Assembly: GCA_905221605.1 (NCBI GenBank)
Contig: CAJNDS010002501.1
Location: 1,177,501-1,241,500 of the forward strand
DNA length: 64,000 nucleotides
From: Symbiodinium natans
Lineage: Eukaryota > Sar > Dinophyceae > Suessiales > Symbiodiniaceae
Reading direction: 5' to 3'
The first letter of the stretch is position 1; each line of letters opens with the position of its first letter. Both the position numbers and the translations under genes were made by a program. Positions 12,421 through 24,062 of the stretch are shown here, in pieces. Below the pieces are notes generated by a model that did not search any database, was not told the DNA's origin, and worked only from the letters and a program-made list of their open reading frames with translations.

Positions 12421-14550
12421 TCGGGATTCTGGAGCAGGTTGTCAAGGCACCCTACCGCGTCTACGACCAGCAGCCGCCTTGGCTGAGGTTAGGTCTCAAG
12501 TTTGTGTCTGTTAACGTTTTCTTCTCCCCGAACCCCAAGCCCCAACATACCTGGAACTTGTTTCGGGGTTTCTAGTCTTGAAGCCACATCTTGGCAAAAC
12601 AACTCAGCCTGAACTCAAAACTCAAAGCACCAAGCTGCTGTAAAAACATCAAACACTTCAACAACAGTAGCCGGTTGAGTGATGCAAGATCTCAGCTTCA
12701 AGCGAGGAACCGGCAGGAGCTGTACTTCTCTTCCAAGCTGGAGCTGGAGATTCGCGTGGGCTTCATGCATTAAGCAAGGCCTTGAGTTCGGGTGAAGCCA
12801 CTAGTCGTCTAGGTGCGACGCCGGGTACCACACAAGAGTTATGTCGCGGACAGAAGATCCGAGAGCAGCCAAAGCCCAGTAGCACTGGTGCAGCACCACC
12901 GCGTAACTGTGGATGACAGGGAGCTTACGGAAAAAAATTTTTGTGAACTGAACACAACTGACCTGCTGACAAAGTCGCGCACAACCGAAGCCGCAGAGCA
13001 GCGCCTGAATGAAACGATTATTCCAGCTTGTTGATGCACTATACTAATGGATGTCAGCTAGAACCGCCGGCCTCCGCCTGAGATAACCTTGGCTGCTAAG
13101 AGCACAAAGGGCTCGTGTTTTGTCTTTTCAGGGAACAATCCGAGTAGTTCTAAACATCAGAGCGCCACCAAAACATAATTTATGCCCATGCTCAGATCAT
13201 CGACATTCCAACCTTGAGCATCTAAAGCCTGACCTACCAACCCAGTCTTAAATTGAGCACACGGTTCATGAGTTGACGTTAGGGTTTAGTTCAAGGTTCT
13301 CGATGTGAACCGGCTTAGCAGCAAAGGCAAAGCGGGAACCATCGAATTCGGAGGGTCTTTTCTTTCTGAAGCAGCCATCGGCATTCACCACGCTTCCCAA
13401 AGCCCAACATAGCTAATAAGGGCTTAGGGTTTTTCGGGCTCCAAAAGCCTTGGGACGACCCCTAGAAGGGACCCTCAATCTTATCCCCCTATATAGCCCC
13501 TCCATAACCCCATATAATATACCTTACATAGTCAGGTGGACCAGTATGATCCTCTGATGGTTGCAGACGACGGGCAGCTGAAGAGCGCCTCCGATCTCAC
13601 GCTGCCCTCAGAGAGGCATCAGAGAAGCTTCGGGGTGGGGGGCGGGGGGGGGGCGCGAAGGAAGGCTCTTCTGTGGAGTTCACAGGGTAAGGGTGAGTCA
13701 TAAAATGGACAACAGCCAAGGATTGAAACGTTCCTTTTCTGCAAAGGTTGGTGGCAGGGCGTCAGCTTTGCATGTCACAGGCGCACATGTCCCTGACCTC
13801 TCACGATGTCAGGCAACTGCAGTCCTAGCATGAAATGGGCCGCCCTCCCACCCACACGCTCGGTTCTTGTGCATGCAGACAGCACCAGTGACTTCTGTTA
13901 CACTTGGGCTTTTACGGCTCCGGTGCAAAAGAAGCATGGGCCCGAAATCTTGCCTGGATCCTTCGCCCTGAGGCCTGGAATCAACTCTGACCGCCTGGGA
14001 TTCTTTGCGTTTAAAACGACGTTTTTTACATTTGTTCCGGTCTTGGGAAGGTAGGGTCTAAGCTTATATAATTAGGGTTCGAGGTCGGCAAGCTTATCCT
14101 TCTCCTTGCAGAACCAAGGTCAGACGGTTTCCGAGACTTCCTTGCAGATGACACTGATGGCGGGCAGCAGCCATTTTCTCAAGTTCGACGGGGTGAAGCT
14201 TCACTACGCAGTGCATTCTTTCTTTCTTGGTGGTCGTGGTGGTCGTGGTGTTTTGATTCTTCGGGTTAGCCCGACTCTGCGTGTTTGAGCCATGAGGAAC
14301 CGACCTGCCACCTTCGGATATCGTTGGGATCCAGACGCCATCCTCAGCGTAGAGGCAAATTGCAAGGGCATGCAGCTCCTTGCCCTCGGAATGTGTGGGT
14401 TCAGGAGCAGCTTGTTTGCTGGGTTCTTGTTCAGGAGCTTCGATTAAGCTACCAACCACTTGCTATGCCCGCTCAACCCAAATCAAAGATCGCAGGTATG
14501 AAGCCTGTTGTAATGAGAGACAGGCACCCAAATTTGGGAGTGGTAAAGCA
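12421..14550. other. Gene-poor stretch
   Basis: No gene supported. Contains G-rich runs at 13635-13655 and little telomeric sequence. Open frames at 12.6-13.0 kb and 13.8-14.05 kb have no recognisable domain or supporting splice structure. Confidence 0.5.
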
Positions 14551-14554
14551 AGAA

Positions 14555-14998
14555 AAACAAGGGGGGCGGGGTGTGGGGGGGTGGTGGGGGTGGGTTGGGG
14601 TTGGGGGTTGGGGTGGGGTTGGGGTGGGGGTTGGGGGTGGGGGGGTGGGGGTTGGGGTGGGGGTTGGGGGTGCTGGCCAGACCCCTCCGCCAAGAAGGGC
14701 ACCTGGCCAAGGGCCCCCGGGGCCAGGGCCCCCCAAGGGCTGGGCGGCCGCCAAATCGCAAAACCGCGGACCCCACCCCAACCCCCACCCCAACCCCCAA
14801 CCCCCAACCCCCACCCCAACCCCCACCCCAACCCCCAACCCCAACCCACCCCAACCCACCCCAACCCCCACCCCCCAACCGGTTGGGGGTGGGGTGGGGG
14901 GTGGGGGGTGGGCGTGGTGGGGTGGGGGTGGGGTGGGTGGGGTGGGGTGGGGGGTGGGGGGGGTGGGGTGGGGTGGGGGGGTGGGGTGGGGAGGGAAA
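14555..14998. repeat. G-rich / C-rich / G-rich inverted repeat
   Basis: Plus strand is G-rich (GGGGTTGGGG-type) at 14557-14675, has a GC-rich unique core at 14676-14770, C-rich (CCCCAACCCC-type) at 14772-14878, then G-rich again at 14880-14995. The first and second blocks are near reverse complements, as are the second and third. Long Gly/Trp and Pro/Thr frames on both strands are composition artefacts. Confidence 0.9.
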
Positions 14999-14999
14999 A

Positions 15000-15819
15000 T
15001 CCTATCGCGCTTCTGTATGTTGGTTGGCTCGTTTTACTGTCTCCTGCTCCTGATTATCAGGTCGAGGTTCTTTTCTACAAACTCACTGATTCTGTTTCAC
15101 ACCCTGAAATATATCTCGTCGAAGACTACAGCATCATACCCCCATGGAGACATTTTGTTCCGGCCTTTCCTCTCCAACGGCCGTGCCCCAAAAACTTATT
15201 GACTGCAACAGCCTCCTTATCAAATGTCTTAGCCAACCCTAAACCCTGAATCCTGAATCCTGAACCCTGAACGAACATACGACTGGCCCGATCTAGGGAG
15301 CATTTTTGCCTGGTCATCGCATGTTATTGGTTTGCGAATTAAAAGTATCCCTATGATGTCTGGCACATCTTATAATCGTCTTGTCTCTTCAGGGTTTAGG
15401 GTTGAGGGTTGAGGGTTTAGGGTAGTTTAGGGTTTAGGGTTAGGGTAGCGCTCGTTCGCCTTTGGTTCGTATCAGTCGGGTGGAAGCAGTATCACCACTT
15501 CCTTGAGTATCCGCCGGTTCCCGATCCCTTCTGGATGCCAGTTTAGGTTTTGAGGGTTCAAGGCTTCACACCATCAGGTTGGGTGTCGGTTTTTCCCCAT
15601 CCTCCACATGGATGAATCTGAGCAGCCTAGAATCAAACATGGCGACAGCTGCTTGGAAGTGGTGGGTTACACGGCGAACTTTGTGCCATGTGCCCCTTTG
15701 GCTTCGTTAGTTTGGGGAGGGTTTGGGATTTATAGATAGTGCATGCGAGCATTTGCAAAGAATAACATTGTTTCCAATCAACCCCCCCCCCCTCCTTGAT
15801 CTTTTCCGCCTGGGCACCT

Positions 15820-15864
<45 letters not shown>

Positions 15865-17340
15865 CCACCCCCCCAACGACGCACGCCTGGACAGTATTCC
15901 ATCCTTCTTGTTCCTGGCAAGCCCATCGGGAAGAGAAACTTGACAATGAATTCAGATGCCGAATGGATGATCTTGCGCAAATCAACAGTCGCATGAGGCA
16001 ATCACTCGGGTCGAGCTGTCAATCCTTTCCGCGCCACTGAGAGATCGAAGTTGTCCGTTATCATGCACTCAGCCAAGCTTGGCATCCGGGCCAGTTACAG
16101 CATCCAATGTCATTTGTGTTTGCGGTCATGTGTTCGGAACTGTTCGGCGGCCTGCATGTTGAAGAAATTGGTCATTCTGTGAGTCATCCCTGTCATTGGC
16201 AATCCACACGAAGCTTCGAAGGCATTCTGGAGGCTCTTCCTGCATCGCAAGCCCCAGGCCGGCATCGAACCGTCCAATGATACCAATCCCTCCGGACCAT
16301 TCGAGTGACCTAATGACACTTCAGAGCCTGCAGCGGTGACGGCACCAATCGCTCCACTCGTCACAGTGACGTCCACTGAACCTCGGTAATCTACGGGGTC
16401 ATGTACTCAGACACCCGAAGCGACCGGCTCATCCAAATCTTATCTGGGTGACCCTGGCAGTAGCAGACTGTTGAAGTGAACTCAGTCCACTCATTCTCGT
16501 AGATGGCGATACCTTGCCTGGACAGGCATGGGCTGAGGCCTTGGTCTTGCATACTCAGGCATGTTCATGTACACCGTCTGTGAAGGTCTAAACTTGTATA
16601 CCACTTCAGCCACCAAGACTCACCTTCACGCTTTTCCATCGCAGCGTCATCCTCCGAGAAGATGCTCAGAAAGGCTTTGGTCGTCCTAGCAGCCAGAAGT
16701 TGAAAGGGTGCTAAGCACAGTGAAGCAAAAGGCTGTGTCCCTTTGCCATACGCTCTTCGGACTCAGGATTTCAGTAGCGACCACCAGTCCTGGTGCTTTT
16801 CGTCCAAGTCGCAACTCGACTGCTCAGCAGTATGCAGCATTTTACTTCGTTATGAGGGGATTACGCTTGAAACTCCCCTGCGGTGCCCAAGTAGCCCTGC
16901 TAAGACACGCTGACCCCTAAACCCTCTACCACGATGCCTTTTGTTGCACTGGCTATCCTTAACTTTCGCCCTCAGGTCCTCAAACCCAAAGCCACCCAAA
17001 CTCCTGAAGTCCTGCCTAAATTTCATAGCTTCATAAACAGCTCCCTGAAGCCCTGGTCCCCAATAGCCTCACAAGGCCAAACCCAAATCTACACAACAAC
17101 GTTCCGGAGGGATCTGCATTCATTTGCGTATCTTGGAAGCATCTCAGCTTTCTGACTATCTTTTGTCAAGCGTTGTGTAGGGTGCCTAGCCGTTCCAGAT
17201 GACCCCAGCATCTTCAGTGGGCACATTGTGACTTTCGGGTCTTGTTATGTGGTTTGCAGATTCCAGTCTGTTGGTTGCCGCACAAACAAGTTCATGCTCA
17301 TCAATGCTTTGTGTTGCCTCTGCTGCTCATGATTCGTGAC
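15000..17340. other. Mostly non-coding stretch
   Basis: Contains telomere-like units (15394-15447) and a 41-base C-run. From 16.0 to 17.3 kb telomeric words are rarer and the base composition is more gene-like, but I could not assemble a supported exon. Confidence 0.45.
15822..15862. repeat. Poly-C tract, 41 bases
   Basis: An uninterrupted run of 41 cytosines. Length may be affected by assembly or sequencing slippage. Confidence 0.95.
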
Positions 17341-17344
17341 GTAA

Positions 17345-17570
17345 GGCGGATGGGAAATGCTTGTACCCGTCAGGATATACGGAACATTGGGACTGGCAGT
17401 ATTCCCAATCTATTACCTGGGAAGGCGTATTCCAATACAGCCTCATTCCTGGCAAGAATGCTTCGGAAACAGACTCGGATATGGTGCCACTCCTGCAGTG
17501 CAGCTCGGCCGTTCTTCGGGGATGCACATTTCTCTGTCCAACTTTCAATTTCTTGGTTCTTGGTTCTTAA
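17345..17570 (+). CDS. Possible exon, aromatic/Cys-containing, unrecognised
   Basis: Following an acceptor-like AG at 17343-17344, a frame reads ADGKCLYPSGYTEHWDWQY and continues for about 70 residues to a TAA near 17569. It is rich in Trp, Tyr and Ser, with three Cys near its end. The composition is protein-like and suggests a secreted or extracellular segment. A longer overlapping frame (230 codons) covers the same DNA but looks less natural. No family is recognised. Confidence 0.3.
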
Positions 17571-17626
17571 GTACCAGAAAGAGACCATCGAGGCAGGAAG
17601 CCTCGCGCTACACAGGGTACACAGGG

Positions 17627-17930
17627 CGACTGCCTCTTCTATCAAAAGCCGGACAGATGCACGGATCCCACGCCACCTCTCCCACAGGGCCTCTCAGGGA
17701 CTTTCCTGGCAGAGCCCCTGAACGCAACATCCTACACTTCCTGGCGTCTGCGATCTGCCAGGAGCCTTGGCCACAAAGGGTACACGCGAGGCCCCTTGTG
17801 CTTCTCCAGCTTCAGCATATCGACTCAGCAACTGTGGCACCAAGGAACACCGCAATGTGCTTGGCGGCGGCCGGAGGCATCCTTCAGACTAACGCCTGCT
17901 CTGCAGAGGAGCGCTGGAGCGTGCCGAGTT
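17627..17930 (+). CDS. Possible exon, unrecognised
   Basis: After an acceptor-like CAG near 17626, a frame beginning GDCLFYQKPDRCTDP stays open for about 100 codons. It contains Cys, Trp and Pro in a pattern that could be extracellular. It could be a partner exon of the 17.35 kb frame. The competing 230-codon frame on the same strand cannot be excluded, so the call is weak. Confidence 0.25.
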
Positions 17931-18361
17931 TCGGGTTTGCGGCCTTTGGGGTTTCGGGTTTCTTGGAAACTTCAACGGCCCAAACCTCAAATACTGGTGA
18001 AGCCCGCACGAACAACCTAGGAGAACTCAACTTTGTAGCTCAACCTTGAAATTTTAAGCAGCTTCTGCCGGCCACAGTTCCAGCAAAGCAATTGTACCCC
18101 TGAAGACGCCCCGTGGAGACGAGTGTCCGTGGAAACAGGTGTTTCAAAGTTGGATTGGGCGGGGGAGGGGGGAGGGGGGGAAAGCGCGTTTTTTCTTCAT
18201 CATACAGTGCTCAAAGTTTAGCTCATCTGTGCTTGTCCACCAACTCTGACTGGTTTGGAGTTGAGGGTTAAAGCACATCTTTGTCAGCCTCAACCCCAAT
18301 ACTCAACCCTAAAACTCGCAATTCAAGCTTTAACCTTTAACCCTTGAAAGCTAAAGGCTTA

Positions 18362-18765
18362 AACTCTCAACCCCTGAAACCCTAAACCCATGAAACCCTA
18401 AACCCATGAAACCCTAAACCCCTAAACTTAAACCCGAAACCCTAAGCAAAAAACATTGCCTCAAAGGAGCTCCGGATGCTGAGGGCCCGAGATGCCAACA
18501 GCGAGCTTTTCAGCACCCTCGGCCTTCATTGGCCTTTGTTTGCTTCAGGGTTTCAGAAGGTTTCAGAGGGCTTTAAGGGGGTTGATGGGGGTTCAAGGGG
18601 GTTTCCGGGTGTTTCGGGTTTAGGGGCTTTCAACAGTTTTTGGGCGTCAGGGTTTTTTGTTGCATCTTGATTCCTGAGCTCTGAGAGCCCTGCGAAGTCG
18701 GAACTCCTGAACCTCGAAGCCCTAAACCCTAAACCCTAAACCCTAAACCCTAAACCCGAATCAGG
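18362..18765 (-). repeat. CCCTAAA-type repeats, two small blocks
   Basis: Block one (about 18362-18445) mixes AACCCATGAAACCCTA-type variants with CCCTAAA. Block two (18716-18757) is about six clean CCCTAAA units. Confidence 0.85.
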
Positions 18766-18954
18766 CATTCCCGGCATTCACGCCGCCCTCAACGCCACGC
18801 TGGCAGCGAGTGAAGTCCGGAAATCGGCCCAGGATCTGACCTCAAGCCAGACCCTGTCTCCCTTGTGGTTCCTCCGCTGAGTTTGGGGGATTGGGGGGGC
18901 CCGAAGGTCTTAAGCTGCAGTTCTCACACTCTTGGGGTGGGAACTCCGTGGGTC

Positions 18955-19224
18955 CTTACAGAAACGGTCAAAGACTTCGGGTGCTCAATAAAGCAGCCAA
19001 GAATTCCCAGCAGTTATTGCGCAGAAGAACATCCAATGTCGTGTACAGCTATGAAGTTTTGCCTACGGAGACCTGCACCGCCGAAACTCACCTGGGAATG
19101 TCTGGATCAACTAAATGAGATTCCTGACTACAAGTATTGTGATGGCTGGTGCTCCTTTCCCCTGCGTCCCAAGTCCGTTTCTCCCCCGGAAGTCCCGAAA
19201 CACTGGACTCGACTGGCCAAGTAA
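18955..19224 (+). CDS. Possible exon, Cys-rich, unrecognised
   Basis: The frame ending in TAA at 19222-19224 has a convincing protein-like tail of about 85 residues with seven Cys, including KYCDGWCSFPLRPKS and a PPEVPKHWTRLAK end. A GTAAGG sits at its 3' end and may be a splice donor, in which case the TAA is intronic. Overlapping frames at 19.1-19.4 kb could be the continuation, but I could not join them with matching phase. No family recognised. Confidence 0.3.
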   Translation, partial: LTETVKDFGCSIKQPRIPSSYCAEEHPMSCTAMKFCLRRPAPPKLTWECLDQLNEIPDYKYCDGWCSFPLRPKSVSPPEVPKHWTRLAK

Positions 19225-20265
19225 GGTATTTGTCCTTCAGCCGGAACTGCGAGAGGAACGCTCTCGGCTCCCTCCGATTCGGGAAAGGGAATTCCTGGGA
19301 GGGCTGTATCCTTGCGCCCACTGGAAAGGATGCCAAGGAGACCAACAAGGGTCGTCGGGTTAGGCTGCGACTTTTGGGGCTTCACACTCACAAGTCACAA
19401 CAATAAGGTTTCGCTTTTGCGAGGAAACGCCGCTGCTCGCACATCAAAGTCAGAGAAATGAGATTAGGAAGAAGTTATTCTTCGCTCATGTTCCCCATGT
19501 GGGAAATGCAGAGTTCAGGGGCAATACCTCCAGACACTAAGCCTGAAACCAGATCCAGTATAGATTGAAAAGCTCCTGGGCCTTTGACACACAAAATTTG
19601 AACACTCAACCCCCCCCCCCCCCTCAACCTTTTTTTTCAGGAGGGGAAGACGATCATTGTGCCCTCCCTGCGCTTTGAGTACCTTCGGCCGCCTTGCAAC
19701 CTTTCTTGGGGTTTATGAGGCTCAGGGTGACCAAAGTACCCATCGGAGGAGTGCAGAAGAGTGCGGCTTCAGCTTCATAAACCCTAAACCCTAAACCCTA
19801 AACCCGTTTTAGGGATCCCTCAACCCTGCAGCGGCCGTTCTGTTGAGGTTAAAGTGCGAAGATGCTTTAACACGTCACCCCACGGCCTGAAGGTATGAGG
19901 GCTCCTGCCTCAGCACGCAGCCATTCTCGAAAGACTACCTCCAGTTCCAGGCTCCACCCTGTGATCCGCCCCTTGGATTACTTACGTGTTCTTACTAGCA
20001 AATTAGGGAACCGGGGTCCCTAAAATAGCCCTTAAGGGGGCGGGAAAGAGGCTTAGAGGTTACAAGGTACTTGTAGCTCCCCACTTCCCGATGAAGAACG
20101 AGTAAGTTCCCTAAAGACCCCGGGTCTCCTAAGGCCTGAAGCCAAAAAAAAATCAGGGGCATCACTAGAGGCCAAAAGTTTGAAGCGTGAAGAGTTATAT
20201 GGGGGTTTCCGAAATTGGGGGGGGGGGGGGGGGGGCTACGAAGGTAGAACATGTACTATTTGGCG
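19225..20265. other. Non-coding approach to the palindrome array
   Basis: Contains a C-run (19611-19622), CCCTAAA units (19780-19806) and a G-run (20217-20235). No gene seen. Confidence 0.5.
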
Positions 20266-20269
20266 CCCC

Positions 20270-23250
20270 CCTGTGTGGACTTTAATGTGCTAGTGGACTT
20301 TAATATTAAAGTCCACTACGAGACTTTAATCTTTAATGTGCAGCCTGAGACTTTAATATTAAAGTCCCAGCCCGCACATTAAAGATTAAAGTCCAGGTGG
20401 TGGCCCCTCAGGCGTGAGCCCAGAAAGACTTTAATATTCAAATATTAAAGTTTTTAATTATTAAAGTCCCGGCCGAGACTTTAATCTTTAATGTGCAGCC
20501 TGGGACTTTAATATTAAAGTCCCAGCCTGCACATTAAAGATTAAAGTCCAGGTGGTGAGTCCAGGTGGTGGCCCCTCAGCCGTGAGCCCAGAAAGACTTT
20601 AATATTCAAATATTAAAGTTTTTAATTATTAAAGTCCCGGCCGAGACTTTAATCTTTAATGTGCAGCCTGGGACTTTAATATTAAAGTCCCAGCCCGCAC
20701 ATTAAAGATTAAAGTCCACGTGGTGAGTCCAGGTGGTGGCCCCTCAGGCGTGAGCCCAGAAAGACTTTAATATTCAAATATTAAAGTTTTTAATTATTAA
20801 AGTCCCGGCCGAGACTTTAATCTTTAATGTGCAGCCTGGGACTTTAATATTAAAGTCCCAGCCTGCACATTAAAGATTAAAGTCCACGTGGTGAGTCCAG
20901 GTGGTGGCCCCTCAGGCGTGAGCCCAGAAAGACTTTAGTATTCAAATATTAAAGTTGTTAATTATTAAAGTTCCGGCCGAGACTTTAATCTTTAATGTGC
21001 AGCCTGGGACTTTAATATTAAAGTCCCAGCCTGCACATTAAAGGTTAAAGTCCAGGTGGTGGGTCCAGATGGTGGCCTCTCAGGCGTGAGCCCAGAAAGA
21101 CTTTAATATTCAAATATTAAAGTTTTTAATTATTAAAGTCCCGGCCGAGACTTTAATCTTTAATGTGCAGCCTGGGACTTTAATATTAAAGTCCCAGCCT
21201 GCACATTAAAGATTAAAGTCCAGGTGGTGGCCCCTCAGGCGTGAGCCCAGAAAGACTTTAATATTCAAATATTAAAGTTTTTAATTATTAAAGTCCCGGC
21301 CGAGACTTTCATCTTTAATGTGCAGCCTGGGACTTTAATATTAAAGTCCCAGCCTGCGCATTAAAGATTAAAGTCCAGGTGGTGGGTCCAGGTGGTGGCC
21401 GCTCAGGCGTGAGCCCAGAAAGACTTTAACATTCAAATATTAAAGTTTTTAATTATTAAAGTCCCGGCCGAGACTTTACTCGTTAATGTGCAGCCTGGGA
21501 CTTTCATATTAAAGTCCCAGCCTGCACATTAAAGATTAAAGTCCAGGTGGTGGCCCCTCAGGCGTGAGCCCAGAAAGACTTTAATATTAGAATATTAAAT
21601 TTTTTAATTATTAAAGTCCCGGCCGAGACTTTAATCTTTAATGTGCAGCCTGAGACTTTAATATTAAAGTCCCAGGCTGCACATTAAAGGATAAAGTCTC
21701 GGCCGAGACTTTAATAATTAAAAACTTTAATATTTGAATATTAAAGTCTTTCTGGGCTCACGCCTAAGAGGCCACCACCTGGACCCACCACCTGGACTTT
21801 AATCTTTGATGTGCAGGCTGGGACTTTAATATTAAAGTCTCTGGCTGCACATTAAAGCTTAAAGTCACGGCCGGGACTTTAATAATTAAAAACTTTAATA
21901 TTTGAATATTAAAGTCTTTCTGGGATCACGCCTGAGAGGCCACCACCTGGACTCACCACCTGGACTTTAATCTTTAATGTGCAGGCTGGGACTTTAATAT
22001 TAAAGTCCCAGGCTGCACATTAAAGATTAAAGTCTCGTCCGGGACTTTAATAATTAAAAACTTTAATATTTGAATATTAAAGTCTTTCTGGGCTCACGGC
22101 TGAGGGGCCACCACCTGAACTCACCACGTGGACTTTAGTCTTTAATGTGCAGGCTGGGACTTTAATATTAAAGTCCCAGGCTGCACATTAAAGATTAAAG
22201 TCTCGGCCTGGACTTTTAATAATTAAAAACTTTGATATTTGAATATTAAAGTCTTTCTGGGCTCACGGCTGACGGGCCACCACCTGGACTCACCACCTGG
22301 ACTTTAATCGTTAATGTGCGGGCTGGGACTTTAATATTAAAGTCACAGGCTGCACATTAAAGATTAAAGTCTCGGCCGGGACTTTAATAATTAAAAACTT
22401 TAGTATTTGAATATTAAAGTCTTTCTGGGCTCACGGCTGAGGGGCCACCACCTGGACTCACCACCTGGACTTTAATCTTTAATGTGCAGGCTGGGACTTT
22501 AATATTAAAGTCCCAGGCTGCACATTAAAGATTAAAGTCTCGGCCGGGACTTTAATAATTAAAAACCTTAATATTTGAATATTAAAGTCTTTCTGGGCTC
22601 ACGGCTGAGGGGTCACCGCCTGGACTCACCACCTGGACTTTAATCTTTAATGTGCAGGCTGGGACTTTAATATTAAAGTCCCAGGCTGCACATTAAAGAT
22701 TAAAGTCTCGGCCGGGACTTTAATAATTAAAAACTTTAATATTTGAATATTAAAGTCTTTCTGGGCTCACGGCTGAGGGGTCACCGCCTGGACTCACCAC
22801 CTGGACTTTAATCTTTAAATGTGCAGGCTGGGACTTTAATATTAAAGTCCCAGGCTGCACATTAAAGATTAAAGTAAGTCTCGGCCGGGACTTTAATAAT
22901 TAAAACTGTAATATTTGTCTCACGGCTGAGGGGCCACCACCTGGACTCACCGCTTGGACTTTAATCTTTAATGTGCAGGCTGGGACTTTAATATTAAAGT
23001 CCCAGGCTGCACATTAAAGATTAAAGTCTCGGCCGGGACTTTAATAATTAAAAACTTTAATATTTGAATATTAAAGTCTTTCTGGGCTCACGCCTGAGGG
23101 GCCACCACCTGGACTCACCACCTGGACTTTAATCTTCAATGTGCAGGCTGGGACTTTAATATTAAAGTCCCAGGCTGCATATTAAAGTCAATAATTAAAA
23201 GCTTTAATATTTGAATATTAAAGTCTTTCTGGGCTCACGCCTGAGGGGCC
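20270..23250. repeat. Mega-palindrome of eighteen 155/168-bp palindromic units
   Basis: Each unit carries a near-perfect ~75-bp palindrome centred on CTTTAATATTAAAG, flanked by CCAGGTGGTGGCCCCTCAGG and an AT-rich imperfect palindrome. Core centres fall near 20357, 20512, 20680, 20848, 21016, 21184, 21339, 21507 and 21662 in one orientation, then near 21830, 21998, 22166, 22335, 22503, 22671, 22840, 22992 and 23160 in the opposite orientation. Spacing is 168 bp, or about 155 bp where one copy of a 13-bp AGTCCAGGTGGTG duplication is absent. The axis of the whole array is near 21662. No coding potential. Confidence 0.95.
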
Positions 23251-23537
23251 CTTAAAAATCAGGTGATTTGGGTAGGCTAGATATCAGAACTTAGTTTTCA
23301 GGACTTGCGTTGTCAGGAAGTTTTGCATTCGACTCGAGTCACGGAGGATTCGGATAGGCTAGGTAACACAACTGAGGTTTCACAGACTATATTCGAATAT
23401 TATTGTTCAGGTTTACATGACTAGCTGACAGTCCGATACAGGAACCTGAGAGTTAATTGAATCGCCGCAGACCTACAAATGGCCAAGGGCTTCAACAGCG
23501 AAGCCTAGCACGGCTGAAGACGCCGTGTAAAGAAGCC
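23251..23537. other. Unique spacer between array and small reading frame
   Basis: AT-richer unique sequence after the array ends in GAGGGGCCC. No feature recognised; it could hold a promoter for the frame at 23538. Confidence 0.4.
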
Positions 23538-24062
23538 ATGCCGCGCAGGAAGTGCACAGGCTGTGGCAAGTACGGCAGAGACAGGTGCACTTGTGATTTG
23601 TGGTGTCTTCACGTCCGCGCACGTTGAACAGAAGAAAGGGAAACGGTGCAAGGCAGACTCTGGCACGCAGTCAGGACAGCCAGCAGCGCCAGCTTTGTCC
23701 ACTCCTCCTGAAGTGTCTACTTCTCCAGAAACCTTGCGGAGTACACCTTCAAGTTCTTCAAAAACACCGACAGGCTCCGAATCGCTTGCGCCCGCGCCCG
23801 CTGTACAGAAGAAAGTGAACGCGTGCAAGGCAGACTCAGGAGTGCAGTCAGGACAGCCAGCAGCAGCGCAAGCTCCGTCCACTCCCCCGAGGCGTTTACT
23901 TCTCCAGGAACTTCCCGGAGTACACCTTCAGCTTCAGAAACACCGACAGTCTCCGGCTCACTTGTGCCCGGCCCCTGTGTGCAGAAGAAAGTGAGAAAAG
24001 GCAATGCAGACGAAGAGGATTTCTATTTGATTATTAAATTATTAAATTCCATCCAAGGATAA
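23538..24062 (+). CDS. Small repeat-containing protein, frame-broken or spliced
   Basis: An ATG at 23538 opens a short frame beginning MPRRKCTGCGKYGRDRCTC, a compact Cys-rich knuckle (C-x2-C then C-x-C), which stops at 23625-23627. A second frame from about 23625 carries two copies of a ~63-residue Ser/Thr/Pro-rich repeat with QKK, CKADSG and QSGQPAA signatures. The second copy continues in a third frame from about 23885 to a TAA at 24060-24062, with VQKKVRKGNADEEDF near the end. The repeat at protein level supports real coding history; the frame changes mean either short introns or decay. Function unknown; low-complexity linkers with basic QKK motifs could bind nucleic acid. It sits 290 bp from the palindrome array. 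Confidence 0.4.

Noticed and set aside
14285-15249. Three long Gly/Trp/Pro-rich open frames on the plus strand and three on the minus strand
   Set aside because: Produced by stop-free G-rich and C-rich repeats; no domain or codon signal.
20270-23250. CRISPR array
   Set aside because: Repeats and spacers are not distinct; the spacers repeat too, units are 155/168 bp and palindromic, and the context is eukaryotic.
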